Positions 1 through 6,261 are shown, counted from the stretch's first letter. The stretch: 10,809 nt of DNA from Heliobacteriaceae bacterium (GCA_031267015.1 JAIRZW010000173.1:1-10809); one strand, 5' to 3'. The notes: generated by a model not told the origin, from the sequence alone. Made by a program: numbers and translations.

Positions 1-552
1 TATATAAAACAGATTACGCCAATGTACAAATCCACAGGCAAAGAACAAGTGATTTACGTCGCGCTGGACATGCTTAAAGGCACGAACGGAGAGTTTTCGC
101 GCAGCGCGATTTTGGGCCAGAACTTATCCCAAAAACCGGTAAAAATAGAATTTAAAGACCTCGGCGCAATCAATAAAGATTACGCATCATTTGACGCGCT
201 TGGCTGGAAAAAAGGGTCACAGTTGTATGTATTCATAAACCCGCGCCACCAAGACGCGCCTCCGGGGGCTTTGGCCGCATTGCTTGCGCACGAAGCGCTT
301 CATCAGGACGAGTTTAACTCGCTTTCCGAAGAAACCTATGCCTGGACTATGGAAGCCGCAGTCTGGTGTGAAATTGTGAAAGCATACCCGGAAAGCAACG
401 ACGAGCTTCACCCGCTTGTGAATCGCGAAAATACGCTTAGAAATTTGATTGAACGCGGCGACTACACAAACAAATACATTAAAAAAGCCGTGTACACCAA
501 CGACGGCTACAAAAACCTTCCGTCCACTTCACCGGGGTTTGAGGATTTGTAG
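1..552 (+). CDS. Putative HExxH metalloprotease-like protein, 5' end outside window
   Basis: The reading frame is open from the first base, so this is probably the 3' part of a longer gene. The first ATG inside the window (22-24) has no Shine-Dalgarno before it and I do not take it as the start. The visible product ends at TAG 550-552. It contains LLAHEALHQDE, an HExxH motif encoded at 289-303, of the kind that binds zinc in gluzincin-type metallopeptidases. Nine to ten residues after the second His lies SEETYAW, whose Glu residues are candidates for the third metal ligand. No membrane segment is visible in this part. The Met-Glu-Ala-rich helix after the motif and the polar C-terminal tail are not recognisable to me as a named family. 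The neighbouring minus-strand genes converge on it, with 13 bases between stop codons. Metalloprotease function is inferred from the motif only; it could equally be a metal-binding protein without protease activity. Confidence 0.7.
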   Translation, partial: YIKQITPMYKSTGKEQVIYVALDMLKGTNGEFSRSAILGQNLSQKPVKIEFKDLGAINKDYASFDALGWKKGSQLYVFINPRHQDAPPGALAALLAHEALHQDEFNSLSEETYAWTMEAAVWCEIVKAYPESNDELHPLVNRENTLRNLIERGDYTNKYIKKAVYTNDGYKNLPSTSPGFEDL

Positions 553-565
553 AGATTATCAGCGG

Positions 566-679
566 TTAATCAGCCCTGCGGATTCGTTTTACACGCCGAT
601 TCACGTAGAAATACGTAAATCCAATCCACGCCGGAATAACAATCGCCAGAATAATATCATTTATCTCATTTGCCGCCAT
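566..679 (-). CDS. 37-aa single-pass membrane peptide, overlapping the upstream small gene
   Basis: This is a short gene reading from ATG at 679-677 to TAA at 568-566. The product begins MAANEINDIILAIVIPAWIG and continues into an aromatic FTYFYV stretch. One hydrophobic segment spans about residues 8-26, and the C-terminal tail NRRVKRIRRAD is strongly basic, which predicts that this tail stays in the cytoplasm. The gene starts inside the last 14 bases of the 82-aa gene, in another frame, and has a perfect AAGGAGG Shine-Dalgarno at 693-687 with 7 bases of spacing. That signal lies inside the upstream coding sequence, so the two products are very likely made from one mRNA by coupled or independent internal initiation. 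I do not recognise a family. A pair of tiny membrane proteins suggests a small complex, or a holin- or toxin-like role, but nothing in the sequence proves either. Confidence 0.68.
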   Translation of the reverse strand: MAANEINDIILAIVIPAWIGFTYFYVNRRVKRIRRAD

Positions 680-914
680 CTTCTAACCTCCTTAACAATT
701 CTTCTATTCTATTATCTACACTAACTGCATCATTTAAAAATTTAAAGCCAGATAACAGACCAACTGTAAGTAATATGCAAAACAGCCATACAGGTATGAC
801 ATGCCGCACAAAAACAAGTCCGAATGTACCACTAAATGCAGCGGCTGTAACCATTATAAAGTTAGCTCTTAAATGTGTCAACTGGGTTATGTTTGCTTTT
901 AAATAATCTTTCAT
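666..914 (-). CDS. 82-aa membrane protein with two transmembrane segments
   Basis: The product has two hydrophobic segments, about residues 19-38 (starting FIMVTAAAF) and 41-60 (PVWLFCILLTVGLL). A short turn with Arg-His (VRHVIP) separates them. An acidic-basic C-terminal helix (DNRIEELLRRLEDGGK) follows, which looks able to form a coiled coil. The N-terminus contains THLRANF, a polar amphipathic run before the first segment. I do not recognise a named family. The start ATG (914-912) has no Shine-Dalgarno; instead a promoter -10 box ends 6 bases upstream of it, so the transcript probably begins at or beside the ATG. The 3' end overlaps the 37-aa gene by 14 bases. The gene lies 48 bases downstream of the 408-aa gene on the same strand, and its own promoter sits in that gap. 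The function is unknown. Confidence 0.75.
   Translation of the reverse strand: MKDYLKANITQLTHLRANFIMVTAAAFSGTFGLVFVRHVIPVWLFCILLTVGLLSGFKFLNDAVSVDNRIEELLRRLEDGGK
687..693 (-). promoter_or_regulatory. Strong Shine-Dalgarno for the 37-aa gene
   Basis: On the minus strand the sequence reads AAGGAGG, then 7 bases, then ATG at 679. It is a full-length anti-16S complement embedded in the Leu-Arg-Arg codons of the 82-aa gene. It is the best ribosome-binding site in the window and the main reason to believe the 37-aa frame. Confidence 0.7.
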
Positions 915-920
915 GTTTAA

Positions 921-949
921 ATCATATACTGATTTTTGAATTGTGTAAA
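921..949 (-). promoter_or_regulatory. Sigma70-type promoter placed for a leaderless transcript (82-aa gene)
   Basis: On the minus strand there is TTTACA at 949-944, a spacer of 17 bases, and TATGAT at 926-921. The -35 box matches consensus at 5 of 6 positions and so does the -10 box. The -10 box is followed by six bases (TTAAAC) and then the ATG at 914. Transcription normally starts about 6-7 bases after the -10 box, so +1 should fall on or next to the A of the ATG. This agrees with the absence of a Shine-Dalgarno. The match is from reading the sequence; no transcript data are available. Confidence 0.6.
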
Positions 950-962
950 TAATGTAAACAGA

Positions 963-2189
963 TTAATCTTCTTTCTTCTGAAGCCTGGTGAGGTTTCCGT
1001 CTTTGTCGAAGTTCATTAGTAAAAGGTCTGCTTCTGCATTCCCATCGCATTCGTAATATTGTTTCAGCCAGCCGTCTTTACTGTAATCTGCTGATTTAAC
1101 AGCATACTCCGTTTCCGGGTTATAGTTGCTAACGCTCGATAATGCTCCGTCAGGCCAAAAATAAGTTTGCTTTAATTCCTTGCCTGCTTCGTTATACTCT
1201 CTAATCCTAACTGAAATTTTGCCGTCTTCATGCATTTTAATTTCACGAATGATATTCCCGTTAACGGATTCTTCCGCGCGTTCACATTTTTTGCCTGTAA
1301 TATCAAAATATAACTTTGTTGTCTTATCACCGTTTCTAATTGTTAAAGTTTCAAGCGCGCCGTTGGAATAGAAAGTCTTTTCTCCAGGCTGATTGAAATT
1401 CGCGTCAGTATAAACAACTTTTTCAGCCGGTTTTAAGTCGATTGTTTTCGGGTCTATACCGGTTGTGTTCTGAATCGGCTGATACTTAAACTCCTCGGTT
1501 AAATTTGATTTGCCGTAAGTATAATTCGTTGACTTTATAAGCCTGCCGGCATCATCTTTTACCTCTTTTAAATATAATTCGCCAGAGATAAATTTATATT
1601 CTTCATTCAAGCCTGTTGACTCGTTGACTTCAATATATGAAGACAGTTTTCCGGCGTCATGAAAGCATACCATTCGGGTTCTTTCAGAAGGATATTCAGC
1701 TATGAGTTCAGGCTTGCCGTTTTCAAAAGTAGTATGTTTTATTTGTTTGCCATTGCTAAATTCATCAATCCAATATTCCTCATATTGTCCGTCTTGACGT
1801 TTAGAAATATTAGCTTGTTTTACGAGCATGCCTGTTGCGTTATCACGTTCAATGAAGCGGTAGGTTCCTCTGTCCGGCAGATATTCTTTGCTTGTCTTAT
1901 CGCCTTTAACAACGATTGCGGCCAGGGTTCCGTCGGACTTGAGGACTTTCTCGCCCTCAAGCTTTGCAAAGAAATCTTCCGGCAAAACAACCGGCTCGGA
2001 AGGTTTTATGCTGTTAATCCTGTCCATAAGATTGTCCTGCTGTACCAAAGGCGCATTATAACTCGCCAGCGCCTCACTGCCTTGCAGGCTCACGTTTTCC
2101 TGCGGCGCTGCACCGGGCTGCTGATTGTTCTTAATCTGCTGAATTAAATTACTGCTGCCAAAATTTATTGAACCTACTTTACTAATCAT
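963..2189 (-). CDS. 408-aa protein with YwqK/MORN-2-like beta repeats
   Basis: The start ATG (2189-2187) has AGGAG at 2200-2196 with good spacing, and the gene ends in TAA at 965-963. There is no signal peptide or membrane segment. Residues 1-60 are polar and low in complexity (many Asn, Gln, Ser), probably a disordered tail. From about residue 75 to the end the protein is made of short beta-hairpin-like units, with a Tyr or Phe, a turn such as DGxL, NGxL or AGKL, then alternating hydrophobic residues. Examples are FYSNGALETLTIRNGDKT, YFWPDGALSSVSNY and DYSKDGWLKQYYE. This pattern resembles YwqK-type or MORN-2 repeats, which occur in bacterial proteins of mostly unknown role, including some annotated as antitoxins. 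The assignment is by pattern only. Codon use is AT-rich compared with gltX. Two tiny membrane-protein genes follow on the same strand, but the second promoter at 921-949 argues against one simple operon. Confidence 0.8.
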   Translation of the reverse strand: MISKVGSINFGSSNLIQQIKNNQQPGAAPQENVSLQGSEALASYNAPLVQQDNLMDRINSIKPSEPVVLPEDFFAKLEGEKVLKSDGTLAAIVVKGDKTSKEYLPDRGTYRFIERDNATGMLVKQANISKRQDGQYEEYWIDEFSNGKQIKHTTFENGKPELIAEYPSERTRMVCFHDAGKLSSYIEVNESTGLNEEYKFISGELYLKEVKDDAGRLIKSTNYTYGKSNLTEEFKYQPIQNTTGIDPKTIDLKPAEKVVYTDANFNQPGEKTFYSNGALETLTIRNGDKTTKLYFDITGKKCERAEESVNGNIIREIKMHEDGKISVRIREYNEAGKELKQTYFWPDGALSSVSNYNPETEYAVKSADYSKDGWLKQYYECDGNAEADLLLMNFDKDGNLTRLQKKED

Positions 2190-2265
2190 AATTTTCTCCT
2201 ACTTATTATATTAAAATACGAAAATTTTATAAATTGCGTGTTTATGTATTTTTGTTAAATTTTTG

Positions 2266-2274
2266 TGATAAAAT
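2266..2274 (+). promoter_or_regulatory. Candidate extended -10 promoter for gltX
   Basis: The sequence TGA-TAAAAT fits the extended -10 pattern TGn-TATAAT with one change in the hexamer. The -35 region 17 bases upstream is poor (GTATTT). The predicted start near 2281 would give a leader of about 15 bases that still contains the gltX Shine-Dalgarno. The whole 2190-2295 gap between the divergent genes is very AT-rich, so chance matches are likely. Confidence 0.4.
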
Positions 2275-2295
2275 TTTCTTAAAGAAGGAGAAGCC

Positions 2296-3744
2296 ATGTC
2301 AGAAGTCAGAGTCAGAATAGCGCCGTCGCCGAGCGGGAATTTGCACGTCGGAACAGCAAGAACAGCTTTGTTTAATTATTTGTTCGCAAAGAAAAATAAC
2401 GGGAAATTTATCCTGAGGATTGAGGACACAGACCTCGGACGCTCAAGCGATGAGTATATTCAGAATATTTTCGACAGCTTAAAAGCGCTCGGTCTGAATT
2501 GGGCTGAAGGGCCGGACGTTGGCGGGCCTTACGGGCCGTACAGCCAGTCCGAAAGGTTTGATATCTATCCGAAATATGCGCAAATGTTTCTTGACAGCGG
2601 CTTTGCATATGAATGCTTTTGCACGCCCGAAGAACTTGAATCAGAAAAGAAATCGGCCGAAGAAAATAAACAGGCTTATGTGTACTCCAAAAAATGCGAA
2701 ACCCGCGCTGACAAACCCGCCGGGGTTAAGCCTGCCATACGTTTTAACGTATCAAAAACCCAAAAGGCTTTCCGCAACACGCCGGAGCTTTCGTTTAACG
2801 ATATGGTTAAAGGCGAATTAAAGCAAAATACGGACTTAATCGGCGATTTTATCATCATGAAGTCTGACGGCACACCGACTTACAACTTTGCGGTTGTTGT
2901 GGATGATATGCTTATGAAAATCACCCACATAATCCGCGGGGAAGACCATATTTCCAATACTTTCAAGCAGATTTTGATTTACGAAGCATTAGGTGCGCAA
3001 GTGCCGCAATTCGGCCACCTTGGCATGATTCTTGCGCCCGACCGAAGCAAGCTTTCCAAACGCCACGGCGCAACAGCGGTCTCGGAGTTTGTAGAAAAAG
3101 GTTATCTGACTGAGGCGCTGGTGAATTTTATTGCGCTGCTTGGCTGGTCGCCGTCTGACGGGCAGGAAATTAAGACTATTGACGAAATTGCGGCTGATTT
3201 CAGGATTCACGACGTTTCAAGCTCAAACTCAATTTTTGAATATGACAAACTTAACTGGATGAACAGCCAGTATATCAAGAAACTGGATATTGAAACGCTC
3301 AAAGCCGCGCTGAAACCGTATTTAACACAATATGATTTAAGTACATTTACCCCCGCACAGTTCACGCGCATGGTTGAAGTTACGCGCGAGCCGCTGACGA
3401 TTTTGTCTGATATTACGAATGACGTGCCTTATTTCTTTGGCCAAGGGGTGGAAATTGAGCCGGAAGTTCAATCAACCGTTATTGATACGGAAGTTTCGCA
3501 ACAAGTTCTAAAAGCGTTTTATGAAGAAGCGCAGAACTGGAAGTTCACGGAAGACGCGCTTCACGAGAGCCTTGACACTTTCAGGACAAAGTTTAAAGAG
3601 CTGGGAATCAAGCCCAAAGAAACAATGTGGGCAATCCGCGCAGCAATAACCGGCCGTGTCAAAGGCGCCGACATCACAGCAGTGCTTGCAATCCTTGGAA
3701 AAGAAAAGGTTTTGAACAGAGTTAATAAATCTTTACAAAATTGA
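2296..3744 (+). CDS. gltX: Glutamate--tRNA ligase (glutamyl-tRNA synthetase)
   Basis: This cytoplasmic class I synthetase charges tRNA with glutamate using ATP. Its length of 482 aa is normal for bacterial GltX. The N-terminal Rossmann fold begins with RIAPSPSGNLHVGTARTALF, whose HVGT (residues 17-20) is the HIGH signature. The second signature is KLSKR at residues 252-256 (KMSKS type). FILRIEDTD, the glutamate-binding region, and IRGEDHISNT are also typical. Cys107, Cys109 and Cys134 keep the C-x-C-x24-C spacing of the zinc-binding insert known from E. coli GluRS, but the fourth ligand position (C-x-H in E. coli) is Thr136 here. The C-terminal third is the helical anticodon-binding domain. 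The start is fixed by GAAGGAG at 2283-2289, 6 bases before the ATG. Whether it also misacylates tRNA-Gln for the GatCAB route cannot be judged from sequence reading alone. Confidence 0.97.
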   Translation: MSEVRVRIAPSPSGNLHVGTARTALFNYLFAKKNNGKFILRIEDTDLGRSSDEYIQNIFDSLKALGLNWAEGPDVGGPYGPYSQSERFDIYPKYAQMFLDSGFAYECFCTPEELESEKKSAEENKQAYVYSKKCETRADKPAGVKPAIRFNVSKTQKAFRNTPELSFNDMVKGELKQNTDLIGDFIIMKSDGTPTYNFAVVVDDMLMKITHIIRGEDHISNTFKQILIYEALGAQVPQFGHLGMILAPDRSKLSKRHGATAVSEFVEKGYLTEALVNFIALLGWSPSDGQEIKTIDEIAADFRIHDVSSSNSIFEYDKLNWMNSQYIKKLDIETLKAALKPYLTQYDLSTFTPAQFTRMVEVTREPLTILSDITNDVPYFFGQGVEIEPEVQSTVIDTEVSQQVLKAFYEEAQNWKFTEDALHESLDTFRTKFKELGIKPKETMWAIRAAITGRVKGADITAVLAILGKEKVLNRVNKSLQN

Positions 3745-3816
3745 TTTTTTATTAAAGTTTAGGGTTCTTTAGGCCGTTATTAACCATGTGGATATTGGAA
3801 ATATTGGAGTATAAGA

Positions 3817-4026
3817 ATGGCTAAAGTTTACATTAACTCAAAGCAAATCAGCAAGTATTTATACTATATTACGCTTTTTAATGCCATTTTTCCGAAAGTG
3901 CTCGAGGAAAGCGATTTGACTCTTTGGGTCGAAGACCCGCACGACAATGACAATATACATTGTCTTTCTTATGATTGTTTTATTGAAAGATTCGACAGCT
4001 ACGGACTTAACCAAACCGTAATTTAA
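3817..4026 (+). CDS. Small hypothetical protein, 69 aa
   Basis: The frame starts at ATG 3817 with TGGAG at 3805-3809, 7 bases upstream, and ends at TAA 4024-4026. The product is soluble-looking and acidic in the middle (EDPHDNDNIHCLSYD), with an aromatic N-terminal helix (ISKYLYYITLFNAIF). I recognise no family and see no signal peptide. It lies 72 bases after gltX and converges on the pilin-like gene, with 17 bases between stop codons. Normal-looking composition and a usable ribosome-binding site support it; shortness and lack of a recognised relative keep confidence moderate. It may be cotranscribed with gltX, since no convincing terminator is visible between them. Confidence 0.55.
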   Translation: MAKVYINSKQISKYLYYITLFNAIFPKVLEESDLTLWVEDPHDNDNIHCLSYDCFIERFDSYGLNQTVI

Positions 4027-4043
4027 TTTTCCTGTAAACAAGC

Positions 4044-4775
4044 TCACCAAGGATAATCGTCTTTTATCTGCCAGCCGTCAAGCATGATAAGAGCAGAGCA
4101 AAGTTGTCCGGCGGCGACGCCTGAGATATTTTTATTACACGCATAAGATGATGGGTATGTTAATTTATTTTCACAAACACCGCCTGTGTTCAGCAACGCG
4201 TTACGAGTAAGACCTGCTCCAACAGGTTTAAATCCCCTTTCTCCGTTAAAAAAGAGATTGAACCTGAATGTATCTTTTCCCACGACATTCGGCTTTTTAG
4301 GACCATTTACATCAACCATTACTATTAAATAATTGTATATACGGCTCACAGCAACAATAAAGTTTATTGAAGTTCCGCCCGCCAGCATAACAGATACATT
4401 CTCAGCGTCATTATTGCCCATTCCGGCCGGTTGACCGTTTAATGCTTTATAAGATTCATGATAAGTAAAGCCGCATTCAACATTATTGGTTCTGCAAATT
4501 TTTGTTGTTTTGAGGTATGGAAAGATATATGTATCCAGAAAATCAATTCCGTCCGCTCTTGTTTTACCCTTATATGCCCAAGAGTCAGACGTACCATTAT
4601 ACGCTTCTGAAAGAGTATATGCCTGATATAGAAAACTATAAGCCCTTTTAAGCCGGGTAACAGTTTCTTGTTTTTGATAATTAGCGATTAAACCCGGCAT
4701 GACTAATGCGGCTACTACGCCTATAATGCCCAGTGTAATTAAAACTTCTGCCAAAGTGAATCCGTATTTTTTCAT
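4044..4775 (-). CDS. Type IV pilin / type II secretion pseudopilin-like protein
   Basis: The product, 243 aa from the start chosen here, begins MKKYG|FTLAEVLITLG. This is a class III (prepilin) leader: a short basic leader, Gly5 before the PilD-type cleavage site, Phe as first mature residue and the conserved Glu at mature position 5. A hydrophobic helix to about residue 30 follows, which serves as membrane anchor and assembly core. The globular part has paired Cys residues (KICRTNNVEC, GGVCE, SYAC, GQLC) that could form disulfides outside the membrane. It also has a D-x-N-G-x3-P-N-x2-G-x-D motif at residues 155-168, possibly a metal site. The start at 4775 is preferred over the in-frame ATG at 4781 because AAGGAG (4787-4782) abuts the latter but is 6 bases from the former. 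A minor pilin, a competence pilin or a pseudopilin are all possible; no assembly genes are in view. Confidence 0.88.
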   Translation of the reverse strand: MKKYGFTLAEVLITLGIIGVVAALVMPGLIANYQKQETVTRLKRAYSFLYQAYTLSEAYNGTSDSWAYKGKTRADGIDFLDTYIFPYLKTTKICRTNNVECGFTYHESYKALNGQPAGMGNNDAENVSVMLAGGTSINFIVAVSRIYNYLIVMVDVNGPKKPNVVGKDTFRFNLFFNGERGFKPVGAGLTRNALLNTGGVCENKLTYPSSYACNKNISGVAAGQLCSALIMLDGWQIKDDYPW

Positions 4776-4781
4776 AGCCAT

Positions 4782-4787
4782 CTCCTT
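4782..4787 (-). promoter_or_regulatory. Ribosome-binding site deciding the pilin start
   Basis: On the minus strand AAGGAG is followed directly by ATGGCT and then ATG. The first ATG has no spacing, while the second (4775) has the optimal 6 bases. The mature protein is the same either way. Confidence 0.7.
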
Positions 4788-4838
4788 TTTTTAATAAAAT
4801 AGCATAAACGCGCAAAACTATCCGCTCTGACACAATTC

Positions 4839-4855
4839 GTTACAATAGTTACAAT
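4839..4855 (+). repeat. Tandem GTTACAAT direct repeat in the divergent promoter region
   Basis: GTTACAAT occurs at 4839-4846 and again at 4848-4855, with one A between, so the period is 9 bases. It lies between the divergent pilin-like gene and the envelope operon, upstream of the candidate promoter at 4867. It could be an operator, but the region is AT-rich and chance cannot be excluded. Confidence 0.3.
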
Positions 4856-4866
4856 CAATAAAATAT

Positions 4867-4896
4867 TTGTATTTTATTTTTTTTTAATAGTAAAAT
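4867..4896 (+). promoter_or_regulatory. Candidate promoter for the envelope operon
   Basis: TTGTAT (4867-4872), an 18-base spacer and TAAAAT (4891-4896) make a plausible sigma70-type promoter. The predicted start near 4903 gives a leader of about 13 bases. That leader would still carry AAGGG, the Shine-Dalgarno of the 34-aa gene. No other start signal is seen upstream of the M23 gene. Confidence 0.4.
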
Positions 4897-4915
4897 ATTA
4901 CTATAAGGGAAACAA

Positions 4916-5020
4916 ATGGAATTTTTCAGAAAACATCAAAAAATCATAGTTGGTATCATTGCTCTGACTTTTATGGCTTGGACTGTAGGATTAATGATGC
5001 TGCCTATCATCTTCAAATAG
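4916..5020 (+). CDS. 34-aa single-pass membrane peptide, first gene of the envelope operon
   Basis: The frame runs from ATG 4916 to TAG 5018-5020 and encodes MEFFRKHQKIIVGIIALTFM, then a further hydrophobic stretch ending MMLPIIFK. A basic N-terminus (RKHQK) followed by one hydrophobic helix, about residues 10-33, predicts a membrane peptide with its N-terminus inside the cell. AAGGG lies 7-8 bases before the ATG. The stop codon is 7 bases before the GTG start of the M23 peptidase gene, and the AGGA that would serve that start overlaps the stop codon, so translation of the two is likely coupled. It could be a real small membrane protein acting with the peptidase, or a leader peptide whose translation sets the peptidase level. 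The N-terminus resembles the membrane anchors of SurA/PpiD-type chaperones, but no such domain follows. Confidence 0.6.
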   Translation: MEFFRKHQKIIVGIIALTFMAWTVGLMMLPIIFK

Positions 5021-5027
5021 GATAATC

Positions 5028-6158
5028 GTGTATATAAATAAAATTAAAAAGTTGTGTATAGCCCTACTGTCAATGCTAATCCTTAACGCAGGATTCGCAC
5101 CTTTTACGTGCGCCGCGCCGAAAGGAACCCCGTCGATTGAGCAAAAACAAAAAAATGCCGCGCAAAAAATTAAGGAACTTAAAGCACGCGAAAGCCTTGA
5201 GCAGAAAAAACTGCGCAAAAACCAGCAGCAGCTTGAACAGGCTTCCGGCCAGCTTGAGGTTTCAAAAAACCAGTATAATGATATAGAAAACCAGCTCCGC
5301 CGTATGGAAAGAGACCTGAGTACTTCTGTTGCAGAGTATAACAGAGCAAACAGCGCAATGCAGTCAAGGATTCGTCAGGTGTTTAAAAACCAGCGCACCG
5401 GGATGTTCCAGCTTATTCTGTCCGCAAAAGATCTCAATTCACTTCTGGATGTTGTGTATTTTGAAAAAATTATTATCAAAAAAGATTATGACCGGATGAT
5501 GTCTGTAAAAGTCCGCTCGCAAAGCATTGCAAAAATGAAAAGCGATATTGAAACAAGAAAAAGAAGCCTTGCGCAATCAATTAACACGATAAGCACCCAG
5601 AAAAAAGATTTGAACAAAGCAATCGCCAAAAACCAGGGCATGATTAGCAAACTAAAGACAGACCGGGCATATTACGAAAAAACCGAACGTGAACTGGCAA
5701 AACAGTCAGCTAATCTTCAATCTATGATAAGCAAAAATCGCGGGAATACTGTTGCAAGCGCTTCTGGAGCGTTTGGAAGCCCAATAAGCGGCAGGATTTC
5801 GTCACCTTTCGGCTGGCGGACCCACCCGATTTTTAACAGCAGAACTTTCCACTCAGGCGTAGACATTGCAGGCCCGAATTACGGCAGCATCCGCGCCTCA
5901 AACTCCGGCAAAGTAATCTACTCCGGCTGGTACGGCGGCTACGGCAAAGTCGTTATTGTCGACCACGGAACTGTTAACGGCCACCCGATTACAACGCTTT
6001 ATGCCCACATGTCTTCCATAAAAGTTCAGAACGGACAAACTGTGGGCAAAGGCGACGTGCTCGGCTACGAAGGCACAACAGGATACAGCACCGGACCGCA
6101 CCTGCACTTTGAGGTTCGCGTCAACGGAAAGCCAAACAATCCTCTGAATTACATATAA
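5028..6158 (+). CDS. M23/LytM murein endopeptidase with coiled coil (EnvC/NlpD-like)
   Basis: This is a secreted peptidoglycan endopeptidase or amidase activator of the M23 family, 376 aa, with a GTG start. Residues 1 to about 29 form a signal peptide (basic YINKIKK, then LCIALLSMLIL, then an Ala-rich cleavage region). Residues about 33-240 are a long coiled coil rich in Gln, Lys and Glu, as in EnvC. The C-terminal LytM domain starts near SPFGWRTHPIF and keeps the zinc and catalytic residues: H275 and D279 in HSGVD, H327 in YAHMSS, and H358/H360 in HLHFEV. Because all are present, it is probably catalytic, unlike E. coli EnvC, whose site is degenerate and which works by activating amidases. 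It should act in the periplasm during cell separation or wall remodelling. It follows the 34-aa gene by 7 bases and precedes the OstA-like gene by 15, which indicates an operon. Confidence 0.93.
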   Translation: MYINKIKKLCIALLSMLILNAGFAPFTCAAPKGTPSIEQKQKNAAQKIKELKARESLEQKKLRKNQQQLEQASGQLEVSKNQYNDIENQLRRMERDLSTSVAEYNRANSAMQSRIRQVFKNQRTGMFQLILSAKDLNSLLDVVYFEKIIIKKDYDRMMSVKVRSQSIAKMKSDIETRKRSLAQSINTISTQKKDLNKAIAKNQGMISKLKTDRAYYEKTERELAKQSANLQSMISKNRGNTVASASGAFGSPISGRISSPFGWRTHPIFNSRTFHSGVDIAGPNYGSIRASNSGKVIYSGWYGGYGKVVIVDHGTVNGHPITTLYAHMSSIKVQNGQTVGKGDVLGYEGTTGYSTGPHLHFEVRVNGKPNNPLNYI

Positions 6159-6159
6159 A

Positions 6160-6261
6160 GTGAGTAGTGAATCGTGAATAGGACATCAAAGAAAAAATTT
6201 AATATAATTATGAACATTCTTATTTTGCTGGTCTGTTCACAATTCACAATTCACTGTTCAC
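6160..6261. repeat. Inverted heptamer-period repeat (GTGAA/TTCAC) forming a hairpin over a start codon
   Basis: The left arm 6160-6181 reads as three 7-base units (GTGAGTA, GTGAATC, GTGAATA). The right arm reads as four (TTCACAA twice, TTCACTG, TTCACTT; 6236-6263). Base 6160 pairs with 6261 through 6181 with 6240. Of 22 positions 18 are Watson-Crick, 2 are G-U (6164/6257, 6165/6256) and 2 are mismatches (6173/6248, 6180/6241). The loop is 58 bases. The GTG start of the OstA/LptD-like gene (6174-6176) lies in the left arm. The right arm encodes signal-peptide residues 21-30. There is no U tract, so it is not a classic terminator. The arrangement looks like a short repetitive element inserted at the gene junction. 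Confidence 0.75.

Noticed and set aside
1659..2147. 162-aa plus-strand open frame antisense to the 408-aa gene
   Set aside because: The minus-strand gene has a good Shine-Dalgarno and coherent repeats; the plus-strand product looks like random hydrophobic sequence.
2205..2210. Perfect TATAAT on the minus strand upstream of the 408-aa gene, with TTTATA 17 bases before
   Set aside because: Transcription would start inside the AGGAG ribosome-binding site, so it cannot drive a transcript that uses that site; the region is very AT-rich.
3745..3816. Terminator after gltX
   Set aside because: Short T tract but no stable stem before it; the GTTAATAA/TTATTAAC pair is about 50 bases apart and weak.
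3786..3824. 12-codon frame starting at ATG 3786 and overlapping the 69-aa gene start
   Set aside because: No ribosome-binding site and too short to judge; the TGGAG within it serves the 3817 start.
4776..4781. Upstream in-frame ATG for the pilin-like gene at 4781
   Set aside because: The Shine-Dalgarno directly abuts it, leaving no spacing; ATG 4775 is correctly spaced.
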